Shown: positions 35,306 to 48,062, counted from the first letter of the stretch. The stretch is 64,000 bases of DNA from Pachyseris speciosa (GCA_016490735.1 JAEMWC010000209.1:958501-1022500), one strand, 5' to 3'. Notes: a model not told the origin generated them from the letters alone. Translations and numbers: made by a program.

Positions 35306-36344
35306 ATTTTCCTCTTCGACAATCATTTTCATTTTGTTCTCAAGGCTTGTATTTCTAGGCTTTGGAGCTGTAACCGTTTTGGTGAGCAAACCGATAAGAT
35401 AAACTTTGCAATTCCGTGAGCAGGGGAAGTTGTGGCAACCCCATTTCTCGTTTCTCATCCGTCTGTTTGGTTAGGCGCATGAAGAAGTCCTGGGGAAGAG
35501 GTTAAGGACTTCGGGGGAGCTCACTTCCATCAAAAGGATAGTATCAATGGAAGGGTTTTTGCTTCATAAGCCGCAATCTATCATTTTTATTCATGACCTT
35601 TATGCATAGTCGGTTGAAAAACACACAATGTTATACTAGCATTCGTGCGTTTTCGTGTGGCGGGGGTGAAGAACTTGTAAATTGTTCACATAACCTTTTT
35701 CGTCATGAAACCCAGTGTGATGACGTTTGCCCATAGCTGAGGACACCAATGAAGCAATTAATACAATTAGGTGGCTTGGGTATAGCGCTAGATTTTTTGA
35801 AAATTTCTCTTCACAACAAAATTTTATTTAACAAAAACTGGGAGATTTTATTAACACTAATTGGCTGCTTTTTGTATGAACAATAGAAGACAGACACGTA
35901 AAACTGCAATTTATGCAAGCTGCTGGCATAAATAATAGCATGACAAATTTCCATAAATGACCACTACAACTTCATGATGAGATTCAAGCAGCTTTGTATA
36001 TGCGTCACAAGGTGCCATATTGTGTCCCCTTAAGCCTAAGAACTTTATTTAGAACTGTTTGATTAGGGACTTTGCTTATACTTTGTATCAGGATGACACT
36101 TTGTGACGTGTATATAAGATGTCAAAACAAACGTTCCCAACGGGGTTCGTATATTTTCTGTCATCCTTAATCGTCACCTTCCTGCTACCTTACGATTTGG
36201 GCGTTTTCAAGTTCGTTTGTTTCACGGAGATCAGCCCCGGAGTTGCCATAAATGTAATCGGGTTGAGCATTTCGCGAGTCACTAGTAATCGATAATATAA
36301 TCGATCGAGCTTCACCGCTGTGCTAGCTACGGTGTCTTAGTTTT
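35306..36344. other. NCKX 3' flank, no gene seen
   Basis: This must hold the NCKX 3' UTR, but I see no convincing poly(A) signal. No other gene or repeat could be supported. Confidence 0.35.
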
Positions 36345-37063
36345 CTTGCTTGCAAAATTTTTGACACAATGATTTCTCCTACCTTGACTTATAATAGCGA
36401 AGTCTGGGATGTCGTTATCAAATCAGACTTCAAGTATTGGGACACTTCACCGATTGAAAAAGGTCACTTACAGTTTTGTAAACGTTATTTGCAAGTGAAT
36501 AACAAGGCTTCTAATATTGCGTGCCGGGCTGAACTTGGCCGATATCCTCTTATTTTTGATATAAATAAAAGAATTCTTAAGTACACTAGTTATCTTCAAA
36601 GTAAGGAACAAAGCTCTTTAGTCATACAATCATAAGTGATGTCCATTGATTGATCTTCATCGTAATGGTAAAACTAGTTTTCATACCAGTCTGATAAAGA
36701 TACTCAATTATTACAATATTCCTTTTAACTTTGCAGTTCACAAAAGCTTGAATTTTATAATGTTTTTAAATACAGCTATACACCATCGATTTACCTTGAT
36801 GTTACTAGAAACACTTGTGAAACTTAGAATAAGTAATCACGAACTTAATATCGAAACAGGCAGGTATGAAAAAATTTCGAGATGTGATAGAATTTGTCCG
36901 TTTGTGGCCTCAATATTGAAGATGAGATTCACTTTCTGTTTAATTGCCCAAAATATACATCAATTAGAGAGGACTTTTTTAATAAATTAGATAATAGAAT
37001 CCCTAATTACAAGCACATACCAATTTCAACTTTAATTATCCAACTAATGAACTCTAGCTACTG
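36345..37063 (+). pseudogene. LINE ORF2 3' remnant with zinc knuckle
   Basis: It reads ACKIFDTMISPTLTYNSEVW, then YLQVNNKASNIACRAELG, a stop near 36633, then MIDLHRNGKTSFHTSL, LRISNHELNIETGRY, and, after a frameshift near 36905, EDEIHFLFNCPKY and a TGA at 37061. The CxxC...H...C arrangement after the RT thumb is typical of several LINE clades. 5' truncated, with at least one stop and one frameshift. It is a different family from the minus-strand L2-type copies. Confidence 0.65.
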
Positions 37064-37551
37064 ATTATTATCAGGCAATTAGTACAATACGTATCATCCT
37101 GTTTAGAAATGCGAGACAATTTATTATCTAAAGTTTAATTATTGTTATTTGATTTACTTTTATTACTATTTTTTTGATATTCTTAAAATGCTTTTGCATT
37201 GCCGTAACTCTCTTTTATGGCCATGCAAATAAAGGTTTTACATGTAGTTTTCGTGTCTTAGTTTTTGGGTCTTGGGTCTTTGCTTTCGGGGATGTTAATT
37301 TTCCCTACAACCCCCAAAAAATCCTACTAAATTTCAGTTTCGATGGTTTTCTGCTCTGTTTCGGGATGTGTTTGCTGACAGAATAAGGAAAATGATTTCT
37401 CTTTACATCAAATTTGACCAATTAAGTCGAAATACATTTTTTTGCTTTTCCAACATTTTTTTCCATTTCACCGAATTTTGAAAGGAGGATTCACAGAATT
37501 TTGAGAGGAGGATTTAAAGGAGTCAAAATGGTTCTTGTTCAAGTAATGATG

Positions 37552-37764
37552 TTACTCTACAACCCCAATATAGGTGCCTTGCCAGTAATGTGAACAACTG
37601 ACTGACAACTTACCAGCTAAATATGCGGCAAGCATCTTAAGATCATATGGAAATTCCGCTGAGAAAGTTAACTTGACTTCTGTTCCATTAACTTGGAACG
37701 TCTTGTTCTCAATCGATACCCGATCGACACTCCATTGACACCTCGGTTGGCACTCGATCGACAC
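37552..37764 (-). pseudogene. Fragment of an unassigned repeat-encoded ORF
   Basis: The minus strand encodes KTFQVNGTEVKLTFSAEF and PYDLKMLAAYLAGKLS. I recall similar (V)NG...F...PxDMKxLAxLxGEL segments from cnidarian transposon-like multi-copy proteins, but cannot name the family. No start or end is preserved. Confidence 0.3.
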
Positions 37765-37965
37765 TCCATCGGTATCTTGGTCGGCAGTCGGTCAAGAGTC
37801 GACTAATTTTCAATCAATTCGTATGAGTCTGTCGAAACTCAGCTGACTATAAACCGACTGCTGATCGATTGTCAACTGGGTATCAATCGAGATATCGATC
37901 AAGTATTGATCGAGATGTTGATACAGGGTGTCGATCAACACCCGACCACGGATGCCTTTAGTAAC
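37690..37965. repeat. Array of TCGATCGA-type motifs
   Basis: ATCGACAC, TCGATCGAC and ATCGAGAT variants recur about 15 times in both orientations. It resembles the subterminal arrays seen at the ends of the large elements, but no matching terminus was found. Confidence 0.45.
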
Positions 37966-38059
37966 ATGATCTAAGAAATTTAACATACCGCTTAACAACA
38001 AGTGAACTTTCTGAACTGTTTACAGCAAAAATGTAGTGTGTAGTGTCATCTCAGGCTTG

Positions 38060-38380
38060 TCGAGACTCCTGTTCTACGGAATGTTTCACTGTTTTAGACT
38101 CTGCAACCTCTAAGTTTCAAATTAAAGTTAAAGAGGCTCTGCATATTAAATGGGAGAGGCCTGTTCTAAACCAACAGTTACAACATGTTGGATTAACCCT
38201 TTCTATTTAGTAAGTTTTGTAGTCTAATGCCTCATGTTTTATACTTGTTTTCATTATTATTCAAATAATAGTTAATCCTTGTAATATGAAACTCTGTATA
38301 CAGTTAAAATTCAAATTGTAACGAACATTTGCAACTGAAGATGGCAGAAGTATGTCGAAACATGTCTTGTTTTAAACTCA
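38060..38380 (+). pseudogene. Penelope-like element, extreme C-terminus and 3' region
   Basis: A frame ending at TAG 38208-38210 encodes FTVLDSATSKFQIKVKEAL, WERPVLNQQL and LTLSI, the end of a Penelope-type GIY-YIG protein. About 120 bp further on, CTGAAGATGGCAGAAGTATG, TCGAAACATGTC repeats the CUGAAGA and GAAAC...GUC elements of a hammerhead, but stem II does not pair well. Confidence 0.55.
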
Positions 38381-39028
38381 AAAGTGTTGTTTTATTTTTT
38401 CAAAAATAAGAAAATTTTCATTGCTACTTAATACGTGATTGCCCTTACTAAGAAAACATGCGATTTCGTCTTTTCTAAAAGGGGCCCTGTCCCCTCCCAC
38501 AACCAGATGCAAAGTGTTAATCTCATTATTAAACCGTAAGAGATTTTCCTGTGCCTGAGCCGTTAAATAGAATGATGCCATGAATGGCAGAAATTGTGTT
38601 AAAGATCTATATAACACCCATCCACTTTATCTTTCTCATCAAACCTTCCCTTACATTTCCAATTATCCAACCAGCCGTGAGACCGGTTGGGCTGTAGTTC
38701 TTATTAAGTATTGCCCCTGCATGATCTGGAGCTTATCGAGGTCTCGTATTGTTTTTAAGTTGACTGCTGCCCAGGTGCTGGTCCTCATGGATGCTTTACC
38801 AGAGCTTTCTTCTCCTCTTCAAGTTGGTTTTTCATTATGGATTCTTGAATAACAGGTCAATCTATTATATACCACAGAGATAATGAACATAAAATGTGTT
38901 ATTTAATATTGAATTAACCTGCTTACAAATGTCCTCACGATTAGGACATTTTTCCCCAGAAATATTAGCTTCGTGGACAAGGAATTTTTAGAGCGCGTTG
39001 AAAGCGCAACTAAAATCTTGACTTTGCA
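38381..39028. other. Non-coding stretch
   Basis: No gene or recognisable repeat that I can support. Confidence 0.35.
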
Positions 39029-39075
39029 AGATGAATGAATGAATGAATGTGTATTTATATCGCGCTTTGCGCACG
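39029..39075 (-). repeat. 3' tail of an L2-type LINE or derived SINE
   Basis: On the minus strand AAGCGCGATATAAATACAC is followed by an (ATTC)n tail. The GCGC-stem plus TATAAAT and a tetranucleotide tail is the L2 3'-end pattern. No coding part is attached. Confidence 0.5.
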
Positions 39076-39896
39076 CGTGAAGACAGTCGGCTACTCAGTA
39101 ACTGGCCCGCAATTCCACACAAAGAAACACGAATACCCGTTTGCTTTTTTGCTGTTGTCGTTAGCAGCTCAAGTGGTAGAAGAAGAGTACTATTAATACC
39201 TAAATGTGAAGCTGGCCTAGTAAAAAGGACGAAGAAAACTTGAAGAGTAGTTTTTTTCCTGCTGTTTTTTTTTCTCAGATTGATAGCTGGCGCGATCGAT
39301 CGCAACATCAACATCACAATTTTAGTTTATGTTCCAGCACAGGTTTAAAAGAATGTTTTTTTTTTTTTCATTTGAAATTGCCTGAAGCATGGATATTTTC
39401 GAAGGTAAAAATAAGCGATATCGTAAACAGCTCACTTAACTTGACTGAAACAAAGTTCTACGAATTAGGCCTTGCGCCGCCATGTTTGTTGTGAGTTTTG
39501 CAAACTATAAATCTCTCGCGCTATCTCACGACTCTCATGATTCCTCGCGCTGAAGCCCGCGTTAGAGCCCAGGCTTCTTACGAAACTATTACTGTTTTGA
39601 GCCACCTTAAAGCAGACTTACACCGCAATGCATGTTATACTTTGAGAAATTTATTTCTATGGATAACTCGTATAATTTGTATAGCTGTGACGAAAAGAAA
39701 AATTTAGGATGATACTATACATGTAAAACAACGATGATTAGAAGCTTTCTTTTTGTAAAAGTGGTCAAACAACACTTATATCGAGAGTCATGTCTCGAGA
39801 ATGCGTAGTCCTTAGATACACGAAGCGAGTGAAGCGACATTTTGGAAGTTATGGTCTAATTTTTCCTTCACTTAACGACATTATAGGCTATTTGGA

Positions 39897-40523
39897 TATT
39901 GATGACTTTGTTACAATAGAGGTGAATTGCGTGAGAGGCCATCATTTGACATAACTAAAGAAAATCTCTCATTTTTTTTTCTTTCATTGATGTGTAAAAT
40001 ACCCTTGAGGGATAATCATGAATTGGTGCCTTAGAGTCTACAGTACATAAAAGAGAGAACACTTAAAGAAGTCGGCTTTCTTTCGCAAGGCTGCAACACT
40101 GTCGGGGAGTTTTGACCCGAAATGGAGATTTCTTTGAAAATCAATGAACCCATGCAACCAACCACTGACTGAACCACCTCATGAGAAAAACTAATTACCT
40201 TCCAAATTGTCAATACGGTCTTTTCGTTGTAAGTGTTTATCTCAACCGAAGAAAAGATATAACACTAGCTCAAGAAGTCGGCTTCCTTTAACAATACTAC
40301 AACCCTTTTAGTGAGTTGAACCGAAACGGAGAGTTCTTTGAAATTGCTGAAGCCTAAATCCTCGCTTAATAGTTTCGGACAACATTATTACCAACGGAGT
40401 GCTTAAGTGGATATGCATACACTCAAAGATCAATTACTATGCAAACAGTCCGATAGCTGAAACTCGAAGTTTTATTTTGCTTCTACTCGAGTGTGGTTAT
40501 GTAGCTCATCTGGTCTTGCAAAT
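39897..40523. repeat. Left copy of a 630-bp direct repeat
   Basis: From TTGATGACTTTGTTAC to CTCATCTGGTCTT this stretch matches 60376-61000 in the same orientation with substitutions and small indels (about 66 bp of the right copy are missing here). Inside it a CCGAAACGGAGA/GAAGTCGGCTT unit is itself repeated. No gene is recognised. Confidence 0.7.
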
Positions 40524-40539
40524 GTAAATAGTACTAAAT

Positions 40540-40865
40540 GCGGTTCGAAGTCTAGCATATATTCATAGCCAACTTCTCCTCAAAATGACACAAAGATATT
40601 TGTTAAAACCGGGCCTAAAGGAGAGCCCATGGCAACTCCGTCAACCTGATCATAGTACTGGCCATCAAACACAAAATGGCTCCTCTTGGTGGCAAACGCA
40701 AGTAGATTTTTCAAAACAGCGTGAGGTAACTTGGGTGGATTAGGCAAGGCAAATAAATTGTCTAAACATATCTGTATTGTCTCATCAAGCGGAACGTTGG
40801 TGAACACTGAACACTGTTTTAAGGAAAGAGAGTGTACTTGATTCATTTCACTGCCGTTAGGAGCT
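40540..40865 (-). pseudogene. Penelope-like reverse transcriptase fragment
   Basis: The minus strand encodes FTNVPLDETIQICLDNLF, SHFVFDGQYYDQVDGVAMGS, PLGPVLTNIFV. This is the Penelope RT segment between motif A and the GSPLGP motif. Both sides are cut, and a stop follows FVSF. It directly abuts the left 630-bp direct repeat. Confidence 0.75.
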
Positions 40866-41884
40866 ATGAATACTTTTTTGAAAAATTAAGACATTGACCG
40901 CCTTTAGCATTCTACAAAAAGCTGCGGGCGATGTTAAGGGTGTGTATCTAATTCAGAGGAATGCTTCAAAAATATGCACATAACACTGAAGCGTACATTG
41001 CGAAAACAAAGAGGCTACACTCAGGTTATATACACGAGACCTTTCTCAAAAATAATTTTCAGCATTTGAGTGTAAGTCATCTCAGAAAATAACAAAAGTA
41101 AATGAACAGTTGTAGTTGCCGTCAACCTCTACTAACTATGCTGTCATCTGCAAATGCTGATCGTGGTAGCAAACTTAGATAAAAATACAAATTATACTTA
41201 AAATCTAATAACGGGGAATTCTCTTCTGGAATTGTCATCAAGCCGAGTGCTCTCAAAATAGACGTGACTGAATAAAAAAAATAGGTCGAAACACTCAAAG
41301 GATAACATCAGGTTATAGATCAAAACCGATTACTGTCAATTTCCACGGAGCCTATCACTGCGCGAAAAGCCAAATATTCGGGCCCGAATTCGCTCGAATA
41401 CGGATCGGCGCACGCCGTGTATACCGCAATGTTCTGACGTATTCGATTACGGCTGACTCGAAATACACCTAGAATATTCTATTAGAATCCGGACTGTTTT
41501 TCCGTATTCAAATTGAATACTTGTGAATGACTCAAAGTGTTCGATAAATCATACGGACCACATTTTGGTAGATTAATGTTACATTAGATGTTCTTCGAAG
41601 ATATAGTCATCAGTTATGACTCGAACATTTTCGGATACTCCCAGTTGTTCGAGAGTTTGCGACTTGAACAAGAGATGCACGACGCTACTTCTGACGTGTG
41701 CGTCTTCGAATACTAATGGCTACGTCAAGTATGCTCTAATTTTCGAGAATTGCACGCTATGAATACGGAAGTTGTCACATTTTTTCACCTCCGAAGATGT
41801 CTTGTGTTATTAAGAAATAGGTTTTATACAGGTAATACACACCACCGCGTAGTGCGGTCAGACAACACGCTACGAATTCCGAAG

Positions 41885-42185
41885 CGTACGACTGGAACAC
41901 GAGACTCATTCGAAGTATGAAACGTGTTCCTGTCCGAATACTGTAGCATACGTGAGGTTTTCAAGGTATTCTTGACGACACACATTAAGCGTTCTGTGGT
42001 GTTCGACTGGAACACGAGACTCGTGCGAAGTATGAAGCGTGTTCATGTTCGAATACTGACGCGTACGTGAGGTTTTAAGGTATTCTAAACGACACACATC
42101 AAGTGTTCTGTGGTGTTGGACTGGAACACGAGACTCATATTAAGTATAAAACGTGTTCGTGATCGAATACTGACGCCTACGTGAA
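41885..42185. repeat. Tandem repeat, about 115-bp unit, 2.6 copies
   Basis: GACTGGAACACGAGACTC starts at 41890, 42005 and 42119. The units carry CGAATACTG...TACGTGAGGTTT. The short minus-strand ORFs over it (SNTTE, SRVPV repeats) are repeat translations. The array lies just inside the left end of the CACTG-ended element. Confidence 0.8.
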
Positions 42186-42189
42186 GTGC

Positions 42190-43669
42190 TGAAGACCCAT
42201 ACCAAAGCTTGTATATCCCCAAAACTGTGTTCAAACTGCCGAGTGGAACAAACTTTTTAATTCCTTTATCGATTCCTTGGATTCCTAACAAAACCCACCC
42301 AAAGGAAAAAAATTACCGGGACAATATGAATGTTGTCCCACAAAAAGTAAACAACTGCCATGACAACATCTTCATTTCATTTCAAATAATGCTTTATTTA
42401 TAAATTTAAAAAAAACGTATTGTTAATTTTTCGTGTATACTTACTTTCATCGAACTATGGAAGAATTTACATTAACAAGAATCTAGGTTATGAAAAAGTA
42501 TAGGGAATGATCTGAGAAGCAAAACCTAAAAAAACACTATAACATTTTGTATGCCAACTTTATATCTAGATGCTGCCTTGTTATGAAAAAGTATAACCAT
42601 CTGAGAAGCTAAACTGTAAGTCTTAAATAAACACTAACATTTTTTATGCAAACTTTATAACTAGATGCTGCTGTGTTATGAAAAGGCATCATGAAAAAAC
42701 ACTTCTATAACATTTTGCATGCATCTTTAGAACTAGATGTTGCTATGTGGCAACCTTAAGGTATGCTCTCAACAATATTTTCAACCTGAACTACATGTAC
42801 AGGTATTAATAAAATGTATTAATAAATCAATTATTTTCTTCAGTTTTTTTTTTAATTTTCTTCTAACTACATGTATTCGTATTTAAACTATTCAGAGTCA
42901 CTTTGGATGGAACGCCTATGTCTCCTAAGAGAGCGTAGTGCGTGTCTACATGTACATTGTATGTTCCCTTCTTTGCTTGCCTTGATCACTTCTGTGCACA
43001 ATAGAAACTGGTGTTGAATGCTGCTCGGGAGTTGGGTGTGTTTGATCCTTTCATCCTCCTCCTCCACTGAGTGTTCACCTCCTGTTGCAGGCTCCGTGTC
43101 TGCTAAAGCCCAGGCTGCATTATGCTCTCTGATGGCGCACCCTCAACTCTCGGTACACGAGGCCTCAGGTCCTCTCGTTGGCTATTGTTTATTCGCTGCT
43201 GGAGCCGTTCATTAGTAAACTTGCCCTTTCTGACCTCTCAATTGGACGACGGACCACTCACTTTCCTTGTTCACTCCAACACCATTCTCCTCATCACTGA
43301 CATAATCATAATTCAATGACTGTAAGTTTTCCTTTTCCTGGTCACTTGAAACCTTTAACCGTGCATTAAACAGCTGGAAGTGAAGAAGAAATAATTATTA
43401 AATGTAAGTTATCAGTATTATTGCTGACTAATAATTATTTATTCAAAACAAATTATTCATTTCGGTTCCTAATTATACTTTTCACACAATGAGAGCAGTT
43501 ATATTTCTGAGGGAAGATTGTACTAAACATTTTAAAATACTGACTAAAAAAGTAATTTCTCAAAGAAAGACACCTTAGACATGTTCTCATAATTCAGAGA
43601 GTTGGTGTGGTCTGGAACTCAATGTTAGTACTACACTATATCATATAAACTCTTGTTGTTAGGCCATCG
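42190..43669. other. AT-rich non-coding stretch
   Basis: Three approximate repeats of a CATTTT(G/T)(T/C)ATGC...TTTATA(T/A)CTAGATGCTGC unit lie at about 42540-42740. TACATGTA occurs near 42795, 42868 and 42948. No gene supported. Confidence 0.4.
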
Positions 43670-44583
43670 TAGATTGATTAAAAATAAAACACAAACAGCG
43701 GAGATAAACATGGTAAACCAACGCATTTTATATACACTTGACGTTTCGTATGCTAGGCAACATACATTTTCAAAAGTGACCGTTACAATGTTTGAAAACT
43801 GTTTATATACTTTTAATACAGGGGTCTGGATCCGAGATTAAGAAAAACTATCTGAACAGTAAATATGTAAAAGGATACACCTTATTAATAAAGCAACTTC
43901 TCACTACTAATAGTTACATTACTTCCCTAATTTTGCAATGATAATCGGTTTTGCCCAACGCTAAAAATTTAATTCTAAGAGCGGTCTACTCCTACGTCAA
44001 CCTTAAGATAGTTTTTCAGAACACTCTCTGCATCAAGTCTTTCTTTCCTTACAAGGACCGCTTAAACTGCTCTCAGAAGTCTAAAGTCATTTATAAGGCC
44101 AGTTGCTGGGACTGCACTGATTTTTACATTGATAAGACAAAAAGAAGACTTCATGACAGGAAAACTGAACATTTCAAGGCGCTCACTAAAAATGACCACA
44201 CATCAGCTATTGCTGACCACGTTAAAACCACTGGACACAACATCAAGTGGGATCATTTTGACATTTTAGCGTCAGGCAAAACCGATTATCATTGCAAAAT
44301 TAGGGAAACCTTATTTATCCAAGATAAGCTTTTAGTGTAAACATTAGTAGTGAGAAGTTGCTGCTTTTTTAATAAGGTGTATCCTTTTACATATTTACTG
44401 TTAAGATAGTTTTTCTTAATCTCGGATCCAGACCCCTGTATTAAAAGTATATATTAAACAGTTTTCAAAAATTGTAACGGGCACTTTTGAAAATGTATGT
44501 TGCCTAGCACACGAAACGTCAAGTCTATATAAAATACTTTGGTTTACCATGTTTATCTCCGCTGTTTGTGTTTAATTTTTAGT
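43670..44583 (+). pseudogene. Penelope-like GIY-YIG fragment between inverted repeats
   Basis: The plus-strand ORF 43951-44340 encodes VIYKASCWDCTDFYIDKTKR, RLHDRKTEHFKAL, DHVKTTGHNIKWDHFDIL and ends DKLLV: a Penelope-type GIY-YIG domain. The usual Gly of the YIG triplet is Asp (FYIDKT), which may kill the nuclease. The flanks 43670-43918 and 44341-44583 are inverted copies of each other and contain a GAAACGTC element and the CGGATCCAGACCCCTG stretch. The copy is therefore folded back on itself, with the coding piece in the loop. Confidence 0.75.
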
Positions 44584-46487
44584 ACTACACTGTTTATTTC
44601 CTACCATGCACTATCAAATTTACTGAAACCCCTGATAAAGGGCATTTAAGGATTAACATGAAATGGGCCCTTTGCAAATAGCCACATGGTACAAATCTGT
44701 TATGCTGATTACAGCAAGTAACACACAGAAACAGAAAACTGAAAAACTTCATTAATACTTGACTGGATGAATTTTTTTTCTTTAGGATGTCCCCAAAATG
44801 TAGCTTGCTCTACAGCATAGTGGATTTTGTACCAAGTGATTGTTAGTTGCCAAAATCCCATTAATGTCTAATACCAGCTACAGACTGTAACCATGTCCAT
44901 GTAAAGGGGTAACAATGTATCTGCCCTACAGTGCAAGTCATACTGTAGGTGTCTACTGTGAGAGAGTTGACTGTTATTGAGCGATCAGTCAAATGCCCTT
45001 CTGTAAAAGTTAACATCTAAGCACATACGCCATACAATGTCTTGATAAATTTGTAATTTTGTTTAGAAGCCATCCCCCCAATAAAGCCCTTATGAAAAGG
45101 ATGGTGCACAATCCCATACAACATACATGTAAATCATACTGTAGCTGGAATCTTCATAAGTAGTCTACATGTATGTGGACTTGCACACTGAGTTTGCAAC
45201 TTAGTCTGCACATCATAACTTAAGTGACAAGAGTTAGCCCAGTCTCCTTTCCACTCCAAAACTTACATTGTACAATACTGATCACTCATTGATTACCTAC
45301 ATGTATATAATTACATGTTTACAAAAATAATAGCTATTTCACATGTACCTTTGCTCAGGCTTGTACAGCTTATCAAAGGACAAACTGTTCTGGAGAAGGT
45401 GAACATCTGTCTGAAGGGAAAGAGAGTGTACAACTTTCAGTTACAGGTGTACATGTATTAGAGTCTTTTAGATAGCAGTAGGAGTACAAGATTGAGTACG
45501 ACTTTTCGCTTTCAATCCAGTTACAGTGTACAGAGTCCACACTCTTCCCTCTTGCTGGAAACCTGATAATCACAGGGCTGCATAAGCACTAGGCTTGAAA
45601 AGTTGTACTCGTGCTCAAACTCTTACTCTAAACTAAAGGTCGCTATCGTTAAGAGGAAAATTGTCTAATTGTCTGACAAACTACCAAAATTTAAAGGCTA
45701 TTTACACTGGAGCAAAATTTGGCCTGGACCCAATATCCTGCAACAATTTGACTGTTTCTTTACAAAACTCATCGGGTCCAGACCAAATTTTTCTGCCATG
45801 TAAAAGGCCTTTTAGTTCCAATGGAAATCTTACTTCATCATTCTTTTCCTCTTGACTCATTAAATAAACAGTTTAATATATTTTCAAGTAATTGTAGACT
45901 CTATTCCTTCTGTTTATATTTAACCTGTGCATGACTGTCCACTCTCCTTGCCATGAAATGCTGTTTTAACCTCCATTAATTAGGCATCTTAACTTTAAAA
46001 TTTTAAATGTATCAGTCACAAAGTGTAACCAATTTCCACTGAGGTTTCTGTAGCCAAAGCTCATAATATTTGTCAGCACCACCAATATTAAACACGGGTA
46101 CTTCTCAACAATTGGCAAACATTAAACTTTGTTTAACCACAAACAATCCATCAACCAATGAGAACATTTTCTACACCTTCCAGGGAAAATCATGTGGCCT
46201 TGAACATGATTATGAATGGTTAAACACTGTCTTTCTGATTTTTCTTGTGGAGAGTGGGCAGCTCAGTATACAGGCTATTTATATTAATGACATTATTGAG
46301 AATAGAAGTTAATGCGGAGAACAAAAAAAATGATGTTATTTAGGGCTTGCAACAGAAAGGATTGATGACATACATGTAATTTGAAAATGAAAATCAAATA
46401 TCAAGTAAACCATCGGTGAAAATAACCAATTTTTAAACTTACTGAAATTTCAGATGGAATTTTTCCATCATCTACAGCATTATTATT
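44584..46487. other. Non-coding, TACATGTA-rich stretch
   Basis: No supportable gene. TACATGTA sites recur (45126, 45168, 45298, 45450 and 46374 regions). Confidence 0.4.
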
Positions 46488-46783
46488 TTATAGACTTTCT
46501 ACTTTTTCTAGAAGAACTCTCTGGTCCTCTTTCAGTCTTTGCAAGTCAGCAGTTATTGAGTCTTGCAATGAATTCTTTACACTCTCCAAAGCTTGACCCT
46601 GTAGTTTAAGCTGGGCTAATACTGTATTGAAGGCATCAAAAAACCTTGCCAATTTCAGCGGTGGTGATTGTCACTGTATCACATCTTCATACAGGAGTCT
46701 GATCATCAGAAAAACCACTCAAAGATGTATAGCCTCTCCTGGAGCTGCCATTACTACATGTACGTAGGCCACCCACTACTAAA
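46488..46783 (-). pseudogene. Decayed ORF ending in a coiled coil, family unknown
   Basis: On the minus strand one frame reads WVALRTCSNGSSRRGYTSL, SGFSDDQTPV, an in-frame TGA, RCDTVTITTAEIGKVF, then after a one-base excess in a T6 run (46638-46643) DAFNTVLAQLKLQGQALE, SVKNSLQDSITADLQRLK, EDQRVLLEKVESL and TAA (46488-46490). The heptad pattern suggests a C-terminal coiled coil. The TGA could be a decayed CGA. I cannot name the protein. It may be a processed host pseudogene or part of a transposon ORF. Confidence 0.4.
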
Positions 46784-47935
46784 ACTTCTACTGTGTTACA
46801 GTAAATATCAAAAAAATCAAACAAACTCTGTAAGATTGAGAGCTTGAGAGTTATGTGGTGGTACTTACTACACTGTACATGTAGGCTCCCATGAAAGGAT
46901 TCTAGATTAACTTGTTAACTGAGTGGCCTACTAACTAGTGACATACAGTGTACATGTCTCAGAATTTACTAGCCAAACAACCTTTAACTTAAAAATTGCC
47001 AATACAATTTTTTTATCATGCATCTGAATTGCAACTCTAAAATGTTGGTATTGGGGAGGTTGATTGAAATAAATATGAGATACAATGTACTGTATCTTTC
47101 TTTTTTGTCACTCCCACTTGCATTTGTGAAGTTCAGCTTTTGGATTTGCAAATGACAACTTATATGCCAATTAAACACTGTAAGAAAAACTGTTTTAAGT
47201 AGCCAAAGAGGCAAGTAGAAAAAGGAAACAGAATTCCCAAATCTGTTACTGTTAGTCAGTCCAGCACCAGTAGTCACACACATGTAAATTGCATTCTTAT
47301 GTATGGCAAATTTTATTTAGCAGAAAGCAATTGCTTTGACTTTTCCTTGGTCAGATAACAAAGAGAACTTTCTTTTAGAACTTCCGTCCTTGGTGAAATC
47401 TGAAATATTGTCATTTTTATGTCTACACTGTAACCATCACAACAGTGTGACCTCTCACGCGAAAACTTTAACAAACGAGTTCCCGTTTAGAACGGAATTC
47501 CGTTCACCAGTCGTTTCTTACCCGTTCGAACGGCTTGTGTCATCCGTACAAACGACTTGGGTAGCCGTTCAAAAAAAGTTTCCATCCGTTCTCACGGCTT
47601 GGGTACCCGTGCAGAAAACATCTGCACTCGTTTGAACGCCTTCGATCAGCCGTTCATAAAAATCCTCCATCCGTTCGAAGTAGAGGACGTCCGTAGAACC
47701 CGCGATTTTTGTTTGTCGTGACACCACAAATTCACGCTTGTCGACACTTGCAAAATAAGCTTGTAAAGAAATTACTCATCAATAAACGGCGCATCATAAG
47801 CACTTTTGTAACAGAAATTCAGCATGTAAGGACAGTATTTTGCCGTTTCAGTCCTCTCTGTGCGCCTTGTGGGACCAGAGATATCACTGTAACATAAATA
47901 AAACACGCCGGTTAGGATTGAATTCATGGGTGTCT

Positions 47936-48055
47936 GGAAAACTCAGACCTAGAAAACTCAGACCTCAGACCTCAAACCTAGAAAACTCAGACCCCCCCAA
48001 TCTGGAAAACTCAGACCCCCTCAAAACTATACAAATTTTCAAAGTCAAATAAACG
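47936..48055. repeat. CTCAGACC repeat unit, copy at the left edge of the palindrome
   Basis: GGAAAACTCAGACC and CCTAGAAAACTCAGACC repeat, then CTATACAAATTTTCAAAGTC and AAATAAACGTGG. It is the start of the 207-220 bp unit found in full at 49610-50036. Confidence 0.7.
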
Positions 48056-48062
48056 TGGGCAA

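Noticed and set aside
38337..38376. Second hammerhead ribozyme in the 38-kb Penelope remnant
   Set aside because: CUGAAGA and GAAAC...GUC are present, but the bases between them do not form an acceptable stem II.
41824..42291. Minus-strand ORFs with SNTTE and SRVPV repeats
   Set aside because: They follow the 115-bp tandem repeat and change frame between units.
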